Origin: Janthinobacterium sp. 67
GTDB lineage: Bacteria > Pseudomonadota > Gammaproteobacteria > Burkholderiales > Burkholderiaceae_D
Assembly (NCBI RefSeq): GCF_002797895.1
Contig: NZ_PGES01000001.1
Location: forward strand, 1,798,001 to 1,862,000
Length of the DNA stretch: 64,000 nt
Reading direction: 5' to 3'
Positions 26,944 to 36,562 of the stretch are shown piece by piece; position 1 is the first letter of the stretch; each line of letters begins with the position of its first letter. The notes under the pieces are model-generated. The model made no database searches. It was not told where the DNA came from and worked only from the letters and a program-made list of their open reading frames with translations. A program made the position numbers and the translations under genes.

Positions 26944-27819
26944 ATGGCGCGCGCGCTGTGGAAAGGCGCCATCAGCTTCGCCCTCGTGCACATCCCCGTC
27001 GAGCTGGTTTCGGCCAGCCTCGACCATGAACTGGACTTGTCCATGCTGGACCGGCGCGACTTCGCCCCCATCGGCTACAAGCGCTACAACAAGCAGACGG
27101 GCAAGGAAGTCGAGTGGGACGACATCATCAAGGGCTATGAATACAAGACGGACGAGTACGTGGTGCTGTCCGATGAGGATTTACGGCAAGCCAATGTGAA
27201 AGCCACACAAACCATCGACATAGACACCTTTGTCGACGCAGCCGAAGTACCGCTGACCTTTTACGAGCACCCGTACTATCTGCTGCCCGCCAAGGGCGGC
27301 GAGAAAGTCTATGCCCTGCTGCGCGAAACCTTGCGCAAGGCCAACAAGGTGGCCATCGCCAGCGTGGTCATGCGCACCAAGCAGCATCTGTGCGCGCTCG
27401 TATGCGTGGGCAACGCCATCGTCCTCAACACCCTGCGCTATGCCGATGAAATCCGCCCCACGGATGATTTGGACTTGCCGCCCAACACCATGAGGGCGGC
27501 AGGTATTTCCGACAAGGAACTCAAAATGGCCCTGTCGCTGGTCGAAGGCATGAGCGAGCCGTGGGAACCCGCGCAATACCACGACAGCTATCGCGAAGAC
27601 GTGCTGGCGCTGGTCAAGAAGAAAATCAAGGCCAGGCAGACCAAGACCATCACGCCGCCCGCACCCGCGCCCGAAGAAGAGCAAGACAGCAACGTCATCG
27701 ACCTGGTCGCCCTGCTGCAGCAAAGCCTGGGCAAGAAAGCGCCCGCCGCGCCGGCCCGCAAGCGCGCGGCCTCATCCAGCACGCGCAAATCGGCGCCCGC
27801 CAGGCGCAAGGCGGCCTGA
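26944..27819 (+). CDS. ku: Non-homologous end-joining protein Ku
   Basis: A 291-residue bacterial Ku that forms a homodimer ring on broken DNA ends and recruits LigD. It starts MARALWKGAISFALVHIPVELVSA and has the core motifs GYKRYNKQTGKEVEWDDIIKGYEY and FYEHPYYLLP. A Lys/Ala/Ser-rich basic C-terminal tail (about 250-291) fits the DNA-contacting extension of many bacterial Kus. It is in an operon with the SDR gene upstream. Its partner LigD lies 2.4 kb downstream on the other strand. Confidence 0.96.
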   Translation: MARALWKGAISFALVHIPVELVSASLDHELDLSMLDRRDFAPIGYKRYNKQTGKEVEWDDIIKGYEYKTDEYVVLSDEDLRQANVKATQTIDIDTFVDAAEVPLTFYEHPYYLLPAKGGEKVYALLRETLRKANKVAIASVVMRTKQHLCALVCVGNAIVLNTLRYADEIRPTDDLDLPPNTMRAAGISDKELKMALSLVEGMSEPWEPAQYHDSYREDVLALVKKKIKARQTKTITPPAPAPEEEQDSNVIDLVALLQQSLGKKAPAAPARKRAASSSTRKSAPARRKAA

Positions 27820-27862
27820 ACCACCGACGCGGTGCGGGAGAGTCTTCAATGATATAAATGCA

Positions 27863-27891
27863 TTGACTTTGATCAAGCTTCTCGCTACGTT
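27863..27891 (+). promoter_or_regulatory. Candidate sigma-70 promoter for the downstream hybrid kinase
   Basis: TTGACT (27863-27868) and TACGTT (27886-27891) are separated by 17 bases and lie 32 bases ahead of the kinase start, in a locally AT-rich gap after ku. The -35 is good, the -10 moderate. Confidence 0.45.
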
Positions 27892-27923
27892 ATGCACAGG
27901 CCTGCCAGCCGGCAAGCCCTGTC

Positions 27924-30251
27924 ATGCGTGCGGAAAAAATGGATGCCGAGTTAGATCAGCTTATCCTCAGCGGCGCCCCGGGCGGCGTTGTCATCACGAA
28001 CGAAGACCATGTCGTCGTGCGCTGGACGGTCGGGGCGCAGCGCATTTTCGGCTATGCCAGCGACGAAGCGCTGGGGCACACATTGTGGGAACTGATTTCT
28101 CTGCCGGGACAGGCCGAAGCGGCGCCGCTGATCGAGGAACAGCTGACCTTGCACGGCAGCTACGACCGCGAATCGCTGCGGCGGCGCAAGGATGGCGAAC
28201 TCATCTACGTCGACGTGGCCTGCCAGACGGCACAGGCCGGGGCGGACGCTCCTCGCTACCTGATTTCCACCATGAAGGACACGACCTTGCTGAAGGCGGC
28301 GCGCGACGCCCAGTTCGTCGACGTGCGCTACCGCATGCTGTTCGAGTCGACGCCGGACAGTGTCATCATGGTCAATGCCACGGGCGCCATCGTGCTGGCC
28401 AACCAGCAGGCGCAGCGCCTGTTCGGCTACGCGGAAGGCGAATTGAATGGCAGGCAAATCGATAGCCTGCTGCCGCAACGGCTGCGCCATTCGCACGTGG
28501 CGCACCGTTCGCGCTATTTCGACCAGCCGCGCACGCGCACCATGGGCGCCGACCTGGAATTGCTGGGCTTGCGCAAGGACAACATCGAGTTCCCTGTGGA
28601 AATCAGCCTGTCGCCGATCCAGACGGAGATCGGCACCTTCGTCATCAGCGCCATCCGCGACGTCAGCGACCGCCGCCGTGCCGAGCAGAAGTTCCGCGGC
28701 CTGCTCGAATCGGCGCCGGACGCCATCGTCATCGTCAACGGCGATGGCGAGATCGTGCTCGTGAACTCGCAAACGGAACGCCTGTTCGGCTACTCGCGCG
28801 CGGAACTGCTCGGGCGCAACGTGGAAGTGCTGATCCCGGCCCGCTATGCACATGATCACCCGCGCCACCGCCAGTCCTTTTCCACGGCGCCGCGCGCCCG
28901 CTCCATGGGCGCCGGGCTGGAACTGTACGGCTTGCGCCGCGACGGCACCGAGTTTCCCGTCGAAATCAGCCTGTCGCCGCTGGAAACGGACGAAGGCGTG
29001 CTGGTCTCGTCGGCCATCCGCGACATCACGGAGCGCAAGCGCATCGAACGCACGCTCAACGAACAGAAGATCGAACTCGAGCGGGCCAGCCAGGCGAAGG
29101 ACCGCTTTCTCACCAGCATGTCGCACGAGCTGCGCACGCCGCTGAACGCCATCCTCGGCTTTGCCCAGCTGCTGGCCAACGAATCCTTGCCCGCCACCGT
29201 GCCGCAAAAGCGCGCCTTCGTGCAAAACATCGTCACCTCGGGGCGCCACCTGCTCACCCTGATCAATGAAATCCTCGACCTGGCGAAGATCGAATCAGGC
29301 AGCCTGAGCCTGTCGATGGAAGCGGTGACGCTGCCCGCGCTGATCGAGGAAGTGCGCGTGATGGTGGAAGAGCAGGCGCAGCAGCGCCAGATCCACCTGG
29401 TCTTTCCCGCCTGCGAGCCGCTGACCATCAGGGCCGACCATACGCGCCTCAAGCAAGTGCTGCTGAACCTGCTGTCTAACGCCATCAAGTACAACCGCCC
29501 GGCCGGCAAGGTGGAGCTGGAAATCTCGCAGCCCGATGCGCAGCGCGTACGCATCGCCATCCGCGATACGGGCAAGGGACTGGACGAGGCGCAGATGGCC
29601 GAACTGTTCCAGCCGTTTAACCGCCTGGGACAGGAGGCGGGCAGCGAGGAAGGCACGGGCATCGGCCTGGTCGTCACCAAGCGCCTGGTCGAACTGATGG
29701 GCGGCTGCATGGGCGTGCACAGCTGTCTGGGCGTGGGCAGCGTGTTCTGGATCGAACTGGGCACCACGGCCGCGCCGCCCGCCAGCCGGCTACCGGAAAC
29801 GGAATACCTGCCCGAGCCCGCCGGCGACGCGGACGACGATGGCGGCGGCCAGGCACTGCTGCTGTACGTGGAAGACAATCCGGCCAGCCTGCGCCTGGTG
29901 GAAGACATCGTCAGCTTCCTGCCCCACCTGCGCATGATCTCGGCCACCGACGCGCGCCAGGGCATCGCGCTGGCGCTGGAACGCCATCCCGATGTCATCC
30001 TGATGGATATCAACCTCCCCGGCATGAATGGCAACCAGGCGCAGCGCATCCTGCGCAACGATACGCGCACGGCGCACATCCCCGTCATCGCCCTGACGGC
30101 CAACGCCATGAAGGGCGATATCCGGCATGGCCTGGCCGCCGGCTTTTTCCGCTACCTGACCAAGCCCGTCGAGATTCCCCAGCTCAACGCCGCCATCGAG
30201 GAAGCCCTGCAGCTGGCGCGCGCCACCCTGCAGCTCAGGCCGGAGGAGTAA
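27924..30251 (+). CDS. Soluble hybrid histidine kinase with three PAS domains and receiver
   Basis: A 775-residue kinase with no transmembrane helix. Order: PAS1 (about 15-125), PAS2 (about 135-250), PAS3 (about 255-370), HisKA ([21 protein letters not shown]), HATPase ([14 protein letters not shown]), then a receiver (about 645-765; [11 protein letters not shown]). PAS2 and PAS3 are close internal repeats (both with LFGY and [10 protein letters not shown]), suggesting domain duplication. It sits between ku and ligD and its last 17 bases overlap the end of ligD on the opposite strand. The signal is unknown; a link to DNA damage is only contextual. The start at 27924 is an ATG. Confidence 0.92.
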   Translation: MRAEKMDAELDQLILSGAPGGVVITNEDHVVVRWTVGAQRIFGYASDEALGHTLWELISLPGQAEAAPLIEEQLTLHGSYDRESLRRRKDGELIYVDVACQTAQAGADAPRYLISTMKDTTLLKAARDAQFVDVRYRMLFESTPDSVIMVNATGAIVLANQQAQRLFGYAEGELNGRQIDSLLPQRLRHSHVAHRSRYFDQPRTRTMGADLELLGLRKDNIEFPVEISLSPIQTEIGTFVISAIRDVSDRRRAEQKFRGLLESAPDAIVIVNGDGEIVLVNSQTERLFGYSRAELLGRNVEVLIPARYAHDHPRHRQSFSTAPRARSMGAGLELYGLRRDGTEFPVEISLSPLETDEGVLVSSAIRDITERKRIERTLNEQKIELERASQAKDRFLTSMSHELRTPLNAILGFAQLLANESLPATVPQKRAFVQNIVTSGRHLLTLINEILDLAKIESGSLSLSMEAVTLPALIEEVRVMVEEQAQQRQIHLVFPACEPLTIRADHTRLKQVLLNLLSNAIKYNRPAGKVELEISQPDAQRVRIAIRDTGKGLDEAQMAELFQPFNRLGQEAGSEEGTGIGLVVTKRLVELMGGCMGVHSCLGVGSVFWIELGTTAAPPASRLPETEYLPEPAGDADDDGGGQALLLYVEDNPASLRLVEDIVSFLPHLRMISATDARQGIALALERHPDVILMDINLPGMNGNQAQRILRNDTRTAHIPVIALTANAMKGDIRHGLAAGFFRYLTKPVEIPQLNAAIEEALQLARATLQLRPEE

Positions 30252-32733
30252 AGCCCAGCTTTTTCATCGCAGAGTCGAGGCCTTTCGCGCTGCGCGCATA
30301 GCCGTCCCACGGCGTATTGCCCACGTCGAGCCGGTCGTGCACATTGGCCACGTTCCACTGGTCGCCCGCCGTCAACTCGTCGAGTTCCTCCCAGGCCAGC
30401 GGCACGGAAATGCCCAGCCCGGAACGCGTGCGGGCCGACCATGCGCACACGGTGGTGGCGCCCCGGCCGTTGCGCAAATAATCGATGAAAATCTTGCCGA
30501 CGCGGTTGGCCGGACCACTCTTGACGACAAAACGCGCCGGGATGTGCTGCGCCATGTGGGCCACGATGGCTTGCGAAAACGCCTTTACCGTGTCCCAGTC
30601 ATGTTTCGGACGGATCGGCACGACCACGTGCAAGCCCTTGCCACCACTCGTTTTCAGCCAGGCGGGCAAACCCAGCTCCGTCAGGAAGGCGCGCAGCAGC
30701 ACGGCCGCTTCGCGGATGGCGGGCCAGGCCACGCCCTTGCCCGGGTCCAGGTCGAACACCAGGCGGTTCGGCGTGTCGTAGGCGCTGGCCAGCGCATTTT
30801 GCGTATGAAATTCCACCACGTTCCACTGCGCCGCCGACAACAAGCCCTGCAAGCTGGCCACTTCCAGCATGGGCGGATGTTCCGGGTCCAGCCGTGCATC
30901 GAGCTGTTTGACACCGGGCATGGTCGACGTATCGGCATGTTTTTGGAAAAACAGCTCGCCACCGACGCCGGCGGGCGCGCGTACGAGCGACACGGGCCGT
31001 CCGCGCAGGTGCGCGAGCATCAGCTTGCCCACCAGCGCGTAATAACAGACCAGGTCGATCTTCCTGGCGCCACTGTCCTTGTCGATCACGCGATCAGCAT
31101 GGCTGACCTTGAAACTGGCCGGCAAGACGCTGTCCGGCATGGGTTTGCTCTCCATCCTCTTCTCCTTCTCGATTCGCCGCGCCCGCTCGCGCACGATGGC
31201 GGCCGGCTTTTTATCTTCGCGCAAGCCGTGAAACACGGCGTGGCGCACGGCGCCGCCGCTGGTCCATTGCGCAAAACTCACTTCGGCCACCAGCTGCGGC
31301 TGGACCCAGATGGGCCTGCGCACGCCGCCCGCCTTGCCCGCGAACGGACTCGTATCGGCAAGCAGTGCGTCGAGCCGGCGCCGCAAGTCGCGCAGGCTGG
31401 CGTCATCGAAGCCGCTGCCCACATTGCCCGCATAATGCAGCTTGCCCTGGGCATCATGCACGCCCAGCAAGAGCGAACCGATGCCCTCGCGCGCGCCCTG
31501 CGGCGCCGTATAGCCGCCGATGACGAATTCCTGGCGCAGCCCGCACTTGAGCTTGATCCAGTCGCCCGAACGCCGCGTGACGTAGGGTGAACCGCGCCGC
31601 TTGCCGATCACCCCTTCCAGCCCCAGGCGGCAGGCGTGGGCCAGCAGTTGCTGCGGCGCGGCATCGAGCGCGTCGCTGAAGCGCACCAGGGGCGACGCGG
31701 GCAAGCTCTGCAGCAGCTCTTGCAGCAGCGCCCTGCGCGCCTCGACGGGTTGGCCGCGCAGATCATGGCCATCGAAGTACGGCACGTCGAACAGGTAATA
31801 CGCGATCTCGCTGCTTGTTTGCGCGTCGAACGCGCGCTGCAAGGCGCCAAAATCCGGGTGGCCGCTGGCGTCGTTGACGACGATTTCACCGTCGTACCAG
31901 CCCGGCGGCAAGCCCAGCTTTTCCAGCGCTTGCCGCAGCTTCGGCAATTTCGCCGTCCAGTCGTTGCCATTGCGCGTCATCAGGGCGACATGTTCGCCAT
32001 CGCAACGGGCGAGGATGCGGTAGCCGTCGAATTTCACCTCGAAAATCCAGTCTTGCGCGTCCGGCGGCGGCGCATCGACGAGGGTGGCCAGCTGCGGCGA
32101 CAGGGTAGCGGGCAACTCGGCGGCCGGCGCTGCGGAGCCGTCCGCCCTCTTCTTGCGCTTGGGCAGGGCCTTGTTGCTGACGCTGTCGGGGAACTCGTCG
32201 ACCACAGAAAATTCCGCTGCCGGCCGCGCATACTCGTCTTTTTCCTTGATCAGCAGCCAGGCCGGCTGCTTTTCGCTGCGTTTGTCTGCCCGGCCTTTCA
32301 TGCGCACCAGCACCCACTTGCCATGCATCTTGTGGCCATGCAGCGTGAATTTCAGCTCGCCGGCCGCCAGCGCCTTGCGCGCATCGGGCGTGGCGGGCTG
32401 CGGCTGCCACGTCCCCTTGTCCCAGATGATGACCTTGCCCGCGCCATACTGTTTTTCGGGGATCGTGCCTTCAAAACTGGCATACGCAATGGGATGGTCT
32501 TCCACCTGCACGGCCATGCGCTTGTCGCGCGGATCGTAGCTGGGCCCTTTCGGCACGGCCCAGCTTTTCATCGTGCCGTCCAGTTCCAGCCGGAAGTCAT
32601 AGTGCAAACGGCTGGCCCAGTGCTTCTGGATGACGAAGGTGAGCGCATCGTTCGCGTCCTCGTCGCCACCCGCAGGCTCGGGCGTAACGGCGAAATTGCG
32701 TTTGGACCGGTAGGTTTTCAGGTCGGCTTTCAT
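30235..32733 (-). CDS. ligD: ATP-dependent DNA ligase D (LigD: phosphoesterase-ligase-polymerase)
   Basis: An 832-residue three-domain end-joining enzyme. The 3'-phosphoesterase domain is first (about 30-150, [22 protein letters not shown]). The ligase domain follows (about 215-510), with nucleophile K234 in the KFDGYR motif. The primase-type polymerase domain is last (about 535-825), with [12 protein letters not shown] and [12 protein letters not shown]. This order is typical of Pseudomonas/Burkholderia LigD. The ATG at 32733 is preferred over an upstream in-frame TTG. It works with Ku (26944-27819) to rejoin double-strand breaks. Confidence 0.96.
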   Translation of the reverse strand: MKADLKTYRSKRNFAVTPEPAGGDEDANDALTFVIQKHWASRLHYDFRLELDGTMKSWAVPKGPSYDPRDKRMAVQVEDHPIAYASFEGTIPEKQYGAGKVIIWDKGTWQPQPATPDARKALAAGELKFTLHGHKMHGKWVLVRMKGRADKRSEKQPAWLLIKEKDEYARPAAEFSVVDEFPDSVSNKALPKRKKRADGSAAPAAELPATLSPQLATLVDAPPPDAQDWIFEVKFDGYRILARCDGEHVALMTRNGNDWTAKLPKLRQALEKLGLPPGWYDGEIVVNDASGHPDFGALQRAFDAQTSSEIAYYLFDVPYFDGHDLRGQPVEARRALLQELLQSLPASPLVRFSDALDAAPQQLLAHACRLGLEGVIGKRRGSPYVTRRSGDWIKLKCGLRQEFVIGGYTAPQGAREGIGSLLLGVHDAQGKLHYAGNVGSGFDDASLRDLRRRLDALLADTSPFAGKAGGVRRPIWVQPQLVAEVSFAQWTSGGAVRHAVFHGLREDKKPAAIVRERARRIEKEKRMESKPMPDSVLPASFKVSHADRVIDKDSGARKIDLVCYYALVGKLMLAHLRGRPVSLVRAPAGVGGELFFQKHADTSTMPGVKQLDARLDPEHPPMLEVASLQGLLSAAQWNVVEFHTQNALASAYDTPNRLVFDLDPGKGVAWPAIREAAVLLRAFLTELGLPAWLKTSGGKGLHVVVPIRPKHDWDTVKAFSQAIVAHMAQHIPARFVVKSGPANRVGKIFIDYLRNGRGATTVCAWSARTRSGLGISVPLAWEELDELTAGDQWNVANVHDRLDVGNTPWDGYARSAKGLDSAMKKLGFTPPA

Positions 32734-32824
32734 GGTGAACCCAGGCAATATGGATGACTTCGAGTCTAGGCCGCAGCGGACCCTGGCGCGGTACGCCAGC
32801 TAACAGAGCGCCTGCCCCGGCAAA

Positions 32825-32895
32825 TGTAAGTGTTTGTAATTCGCAAAAAACGTGTCAACGGTATTGCCGTACGGCGCGTTTTTGGCTCAGTGACA
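32825..32895 (+). promoter_or_regulatory. Shared promoter module, copy A (Asr-like gene 1)
   Basis: Direct repeat TGTAA-N5-TGTAA at 32825-32839, then after 14 bases GTCAAC (32854-32859), 16 bases, GCGTTTT (32876-32882), and a common leader GCTCAGTGACA (32885-32895). The same elements precede the other two units of this gene family. Confidence 0.6.
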
Positions 32896-32943
32896 GGGGA
32901 TTGATCTCCTGAACTACAACCCCACTTCTCGAGGAACTGCACC

Positions 32944-33255
32944 ATGAAAAAAGTAATCGCTACTCTGATCGCCGGCTTGTTCGCTACCGCAGCCTTTGCT
33001 CAAACGCCAGCCGCGCCTGCCAAGGCCGAAGCCAAGCACACCAAGGAAGTGGCAAAAGCGGAAGCCAAGGAAACCAAGGCTGTCGTCAAAGCCGATGCCA
33101 AGGAAGCGGCCGTCGTCGCCGATGCGAAAGCCGACGTAGCCAGCGCCAAGGCCGACGCCAAAGTCACCAAGGCAAAAGCCCATCACAAAGCGAAAAAAGC
33201 CAAGGCCAAGGCTGACGAAGCCAAAACTGAAGCGACCGCGGCAGCAGCCAAATAA
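32944..33255 (+). CDS. Asr-like Ala/Lys-rich exported protein 1
   Basis: A 103-residue exported protein. The signal peptide (MKKVIATLIAGLFATAAFA, cleaved before Q) is followed by a low-complexity chain of Ala, Lys, Glu and Asp with repeats of the KADAKEA type, and a His-containing KAHHKAKKAKAK stretch. It is expected to be disordered or helical and periplasmic. Composition and the HHK stretch recall the enterobacterial acid-shock protein Asr; true homology cannot be shown from such low complexity. It has its own promoter module and a strong terminator at 33284-33309. Confidence 0.8.
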   Translation: MKKVIATLIAGLFATAAFAQTPAAPAKAEAKHTKEVAKAEAKETKAVVKADAKEAAVVADAKADVASAKADAKVTKAKAHHKAKKAKAKADEAKTEATAAAAK

Positions 33256-33283
33256 TTCGCTCCGCGCGTTTCATGCGCCACGC

Positions 33284-33309
33284 AAAAAGACAGCTTCGGC
33301 TGTCTTTTT
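33284..33309 (+). terminator. Intrinsic terminator after Asr-like gene 1
   Basis: Stem AAAAAGACAGC, loop TTCG, and complementary GCTGTCTTTTT: a perfect 11-base stem ending in a T-run. Confidence 0.88.
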
Positions 33310-33357
33310 GCATTTTCGCGCCGCTTTCTTCAATTAACATCGCTTAAATCAGTCGAT

Positions 33358-33419
33358 TGTAAGAAAGTGTAAACAAGGTCAACCGCAAGCTTCCGGACCG
33401 CGTTTTCTGCTCAGTGACA
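33358..33419 (+). promoter_or_regulatory. Shared promoter module, copy B (Asr-like genes 2-3)
   Basis: TGTAA-N5-TGTAA at 33358-33372, five bases, GTCAAC (33378-33383), 16 bases, GCGTTTT (33400-33406), and GCTCAGTGACA (33409-33419). From 33400 onward it aligns without gaps to copy C, 5528 bases to the right. Confidence 0.6.
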
Positions 33420-33477
33420 CGGGAATCATCCCGGCACCAACAGACATACCAGACAAACCACCACTGAGGACTGCACC

Positions 33478-33828
33478 ATGAAAAAAGCAATTGTTACCCT
33501 GATCGCCGGCCTGTTCGCAACTGCAGCCTTCGCCCAAACGCCGGCAGCACCTGCCGCCGCTCCGGCAGCTTCGGTTCCCGCGAAAGTGGAAGCGGCCCAC
33601 ACCAAGGCAGTCGTCAAGGCTGACGCCAAGGAAGCGCAAGCCGTCGTGAAAGCCGATGCCAAAGAAGCGAAAGCCGTCGTCGCCGCGAAAACGGAAGTCG
33701 CCAGCGCCAAAGCGGAAGCGGCCACCACCAAAGCCAAGGCACACCACAAAGCCAAGCACACGAAAGCCAAGGCTGATGCAAAACTGGCTTCGGCCACCGC
33801 TGAAGCAGCGCCAGCAGCAGCCAAGTAA
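33478..33828 (+). CDS. Asr-like Ala/Lys-rich exported protein 2
   Basis: A 116-residue exported Ala/Lys-rich protein. Signal peptide residues 1-19 (MKKAIVTLIAGLFATAAFA). The mature part has two tandem copies of an 11-residue VKADAKEA-type unit (about 45-66) and a KAHHKAKHTKAK stretch. It is nearly identical to the protein at 39006-39368, including 5' flanking DNA, so one is a recent copy or the two are kept alike by gene conversion. It is followed 39 bases later by a third family member, with no terminator between, so the two form one unit. Confidence 0.8.
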   Translation: MKKAIVTLIAGLFATAAFAQTPAAPAAAPAASVPAKVEAAHTKAVVKADAKEAQAVVKADAKEAKAVVAAKTEVASAKAEAATTKAKAHHKAKHTKAKADAKLASATAEAAPAAAK

Positions 33829-33867
33829 TCCCTCACACAATCGCTTGTCACTCGCCAGGAAAATACA

Positions 33868-34200
33868 ATGAAAAAAGTTATCGCCACCCTCATCGCCGGC
33901 CTGTTCGCTACCGCTGCCTTCGCCCAAACTCCTGCCGCTCCGGCAGCATCGGTTCCCGCCAAGGCGGAAGCGGCCCACACGAAAGCCGTGGCCAAGGCTG
34001 AAGCCAAGGAAACCAAGGCTGTCGTGAAAGCCGATGCGAAAGAAGCGGTAGTCGCCGCCGACGCGAAAGCCGACGTGGCCAGCGCCAAGGCCGACGCCAA
34101 AGCCAGCAAGGCAAAAGCCCATCACAAGGCGACCAAGGCCAAAGTGAAAGCGGATGCGGCCAAAGCGGCAGAAGCGGTTCCAGCAACGCCAGCCAAGTAA
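33868..34200 (+). CDS. Asr-like Ala/Lys-rich exported protein 3
   Basis: A 110-residue member of the same family, with the signal peptide MKKVIATLIAGLFATAAFA and a mature chain that mixes features of proteins 1 and 2 (SVPAKAEAAHTKAV; KAHHKATKAKVKADAAK). It is the second gene of the B unit and is closed by a terminator at 34217-34242. Long open frames on the opposite strand here are artefacts of the Ala/Lys codon pattern. Confidence 0.8.
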   Translation: MKKVIATLIAGLFATAAFAQTPAAPAASVPAKAEAAHTKAVAKAEAKETKAVVKADAKEAVVAADAKADVASAKADAKASKAKAHHKATKAKVKADAAKAAEAVPATPAK

Positions 34201-34216
34201 TCGATCGCATTTCCAG

Positions 34217-34242
34217 AAAAGACAGCTTCGGCTGTCTTTTTT
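34217..34242 (+). terminator. Intrinsic terminator after Asr-like genes 2-3
   Basis: AAAAGACAGC, loop TTCG, GCTGTCTTTT then TT: the same hairpin sequence as the terminator after gene 1. Confidence 0.87.
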
Positions 34243-34373
34243 GCATTGCGGGGCAACACAACTGAAAAGCATCGCCCGCCCTCCGCCGGCATCCACGTAA
34301 ATCCATGTAAAGACAGGAAAAACGGCGCTTTCCAGTCACAAAGTATTTGCTATTCTGGCCATCGCTCAAATAG

Positions 34374-34402
34374 AATTGCGAATTATTCTCATTCTCATTC
34401 AA
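34374..34402 (+). promoter_or_regulatory. Fur box upstream of TonB receptor
   Basis: The minus strand reads as repeated GAATGA-GAATGA-GAATAAT hexamers, the usual form of a Fur-Fe(II) site (overlapping NATWAT-like units). It lies 19 bases ahead of the receptor start, so iron would repress the receptor and the downstream PepSY gene. Confidence 0.75.
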
Positions 34403-34420
34403 ATTTCCAGGAGCCGTTTC

Positions 34421-36553
34421 ATGCCAGGTCGCCCCCATTCATCTTCCCGCCCCACGCTGTCGCTGCACCCGCTGGCCCTGGCTATTTCGCTGGCGCTGGG
34501 CGCCGGCATGGCGCATGCCGCCGATGGCGCTGCCGCCGACGTGCCGGTGATGCAAACCATTACGGTTACGGGCAGCAGCGACGCCATCGCGTACACGACG
34601 CGCAAGAGCGCCTCGGCCAGCAAGTTCGACCTGTCGCTGCGCGATACGCCGCAAGCCGTCTCTGTTGTCACGCGCGCGCAGATGGATGATTTCAAGCTCG
34701 ATAACGCCAGCAAGGTGCTGGCGCAAACCACGGGCGTGACGGTGGAGGCGGTGGAAACGGACCGCACCTATTACACGGCGCGCGGCTACGACGTCACCAA
34801 TTTCCAGTTCGACGGCGTGGGCCTTCCTTTCGTCTTCGGCAACGTGATGGGCGACCTCGATACGGCGCTGTTCGAACGCGTCGACATCGTGCGCGGCGCG
34901 AACGGCCTGATTTCCTCCACCGGCAATCCATCGGCCACCGTCAACTTCGTGCGCAAGCGCCCTGGCGCCGGCCTGGCCGCTTCCGCCGGCGTCACCCTCG
35001 GTTCCTGGAACACGCGCCGCCTCGATGCGGACGTCTCCGCGCCGCTCAGCGCCGATGGCAAGGTGGCCGCGCGCTTCGTCGTCGCGCATGAAGAAGGCGA
35101 TTCCCACCTGGACCGCTACGCGCCGCGCAAGGATGTCGCCTACGCCATCGTCGAAGCGCAACTCACGCCGGACACCAGCCTGACCGTGGGCCACAGCTAC
35201 CAGAACAACCTGGCCAAGGGCGGCATGTGGGGCGCCCTGCCCATCGCCTACACGGACGGCACGCCGACCAACTACCCGATTTCCACCTCGACCTCGGCCG
35301 ACTGGTCGCGCTGGAGCATCCTCAACAACAGCACCTTCGCCGAACTGGCGCACCAGTTCAATGCCGACTGGCGCGTGAGCGCCACCGCCACCTACAACCG
35401 CTCCACCTCCGACTCGAAGCTGTTCTACGTCTACGGCACGCCGGACAAGGCCACGGGCGACGGCCTGTTCAGCTATCCGTCGCGCTATGGCTCGACCAAC
35501 AAGCAGCGCCTGCTCGATGTCGCCGCCACGGGAAAATTCATGCTCGCCGGGCGCCGGCATGACCTCAGCATGGGACTGGCGTGGTCGAAATCCACGCTCG
35601 ACGACGTGTCCTACTATGGCCGCGGCATCGGCACGGCCCTGCCCGATGGCACGGCGTTCGACGGTTCCTACCCCGAACCGGCCTTTGATGCCTCGACCGA
35701 CGGCAGCGCCTACAAGGATGAACGCAAGAACGCCTACCTGGCCGCCCGCTTCAACCTGGCCGACAACGCCAAGCTGCTGGCGGGCGTGAACACCGTCAAG
35801 GCCGACAGCACGGGCAGCGCATATGGCGTCAGCCAGGCCAAGTCGCAAAGCGACACCACGCCGTACGTCGGGCTGGTGTACGACATCGGCCGCCATGTGT
35901 CGGCCTACGGCAGCTACACGGAGATTTTCAACCCGCAAAGCAGCATCGACGGCACGGGCCAGACCCTGGCGGCGGCCACCGGCAAGAGCCTGGAAGCGGG
36001 CCTGAAAAGCGAGTGGTTCGACGGCCGCCTGAACCTGTCCGGCGCGCTGTTCAAGACGCGCCAGAAGAACGTGGCGGAAGCGGCCGGCACCACGCCCGAC
36101 CTCAAGACCTTCTACAAGGGCGTCGATTCGGAATCACAGGGCTTCGAACTCGATGCATCGGGCGAGCTGACGAAGGGCTGGCAGGCGAACGCCGGCTATG
36201 CGCAGCTGCGCATCAAGGGCAACGATGGCAAGGATGCGCGCACCTTCATCCCGCGCAAGCAATTCCACCTGGCCACCACCTGCCATGTGCCGGCCATGCC
36301 TGCGCTGAAAGTGGGCGCCAGCCTGAACTGGCAGGACGCCATCTACAACCGGATCGACGACACGACCACCCTGCACCAGGGCGCGTATGCGCAGCTGGGC
36401 CTGATGGCCAGCTACGCCATCAGCCGCAACGTCAGCCTGGCGCTGAACCTGAACAATGTGACGGACAAGAAGCACCTGACCAGCTTGTACTGGACCCAGT
36501 CGCTGTACGCCGCCGGCCGCAATGGCAGCGCCACCCTGAGCTGGAAATATTAG
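34421..36553 (+). CDS. TonB-dependent siderophore receptor
   Basis: Outer-membrane receptor of 710 residues. Signal peptide about 1-33 (ending AHAAD), a TonB box-like MQTITVTGS, a plug domain (about 60-165; SLRDTPQAVSVVTRAQMDDF, ERVDIVRGANGLI) and a 22-strand-type barrel ending in the aromatic SWKY. There is no N-terminal signalling (STN) domain, so it is a transport-only receptor. The ATG at 34421 has GGAG; an upstream in-frame TTG lies inside the Fur box and is rejected. A PepSY membrane protein follows nine bases later. The ligand is probably a ferric hydroxamate- or pyoverdine-type siderophore, not resolved. Confidence 0.92.
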   Translation: MPGRPHSSSRPTLSLHPLALAISLALGAGMAHAADGAAADVPVMQTITVTGSSDAIAYTTRKSASASKFDLSLRDTPQAVSVVTRAQMDDFKLDNASKVLAQTTGVTVEAVETDRTYYTARGYDVTNFQFDGVGLPFVFGNVMGDLDTALFERVDIVRGANGLISSTGNPSATVNFVRKRPGAGLAASAGVTLGSWNTRRLDADVSAPLSADGKVAARFVVAHEEGDSHLDRYAPRKDVAYAIVEAQLTPDTSLTVGHSYQNNLAKGGMWGALPIAYTDGTPTNYPISTSTSADWSRWSILNNSTFAELAHQFNADWRVSATATYNRSTSDSKLFYVYGTPDKATGDGLFSYPSRYGSTNKQRLLDVAATGKFMLAGRRHDLSMGLAWSKSTLDDVSYYGRGIGTALPDGTAFDGSYPEPAFDASTDGSAYKDERKNAYLAARFNLADNAKLLAGVNTVKADSTGSAYGVSQAKSQSDTTPYVGLVYDIGRHVSAYGSYTEIFNPQSSIDGTGQTLAAATGKSLEAGLKSEWFDGRLNLSGALFKTRQKNVAEAAGTTPDLKTFYKGVDSESQGFELDASGELTKGWQANAGYAQLRIKGNDGKDARTFIPRKQFHLATTCHVPAMPALKVGASLNWQDAIYNRIDDTTTLHQGAYAQLGLMASYAISRNVSLALNLNNVTDKKHLTSLYWTQSLYAAGRNGSATLSWKY

Positions 36554-36562
36554 GGAGCCGCC

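Noticed and set aside
33379..34296. Long Gly/Phe/Arg-rich minus-strand frames over the Asr-like genes
   Set aside because: They are artefacts of the repeated Ala-Lys codons on the other strand; the plus-strand proteins have signal peptides, ribosome sites and terminators.
34376..34420. TTG start adding 15 residues to the TonB receptor
   Set aside because: It lies in the Fur box, has no ribosome site, and would disrupt the signal peptide; the ATG at 34421 has GGAG.
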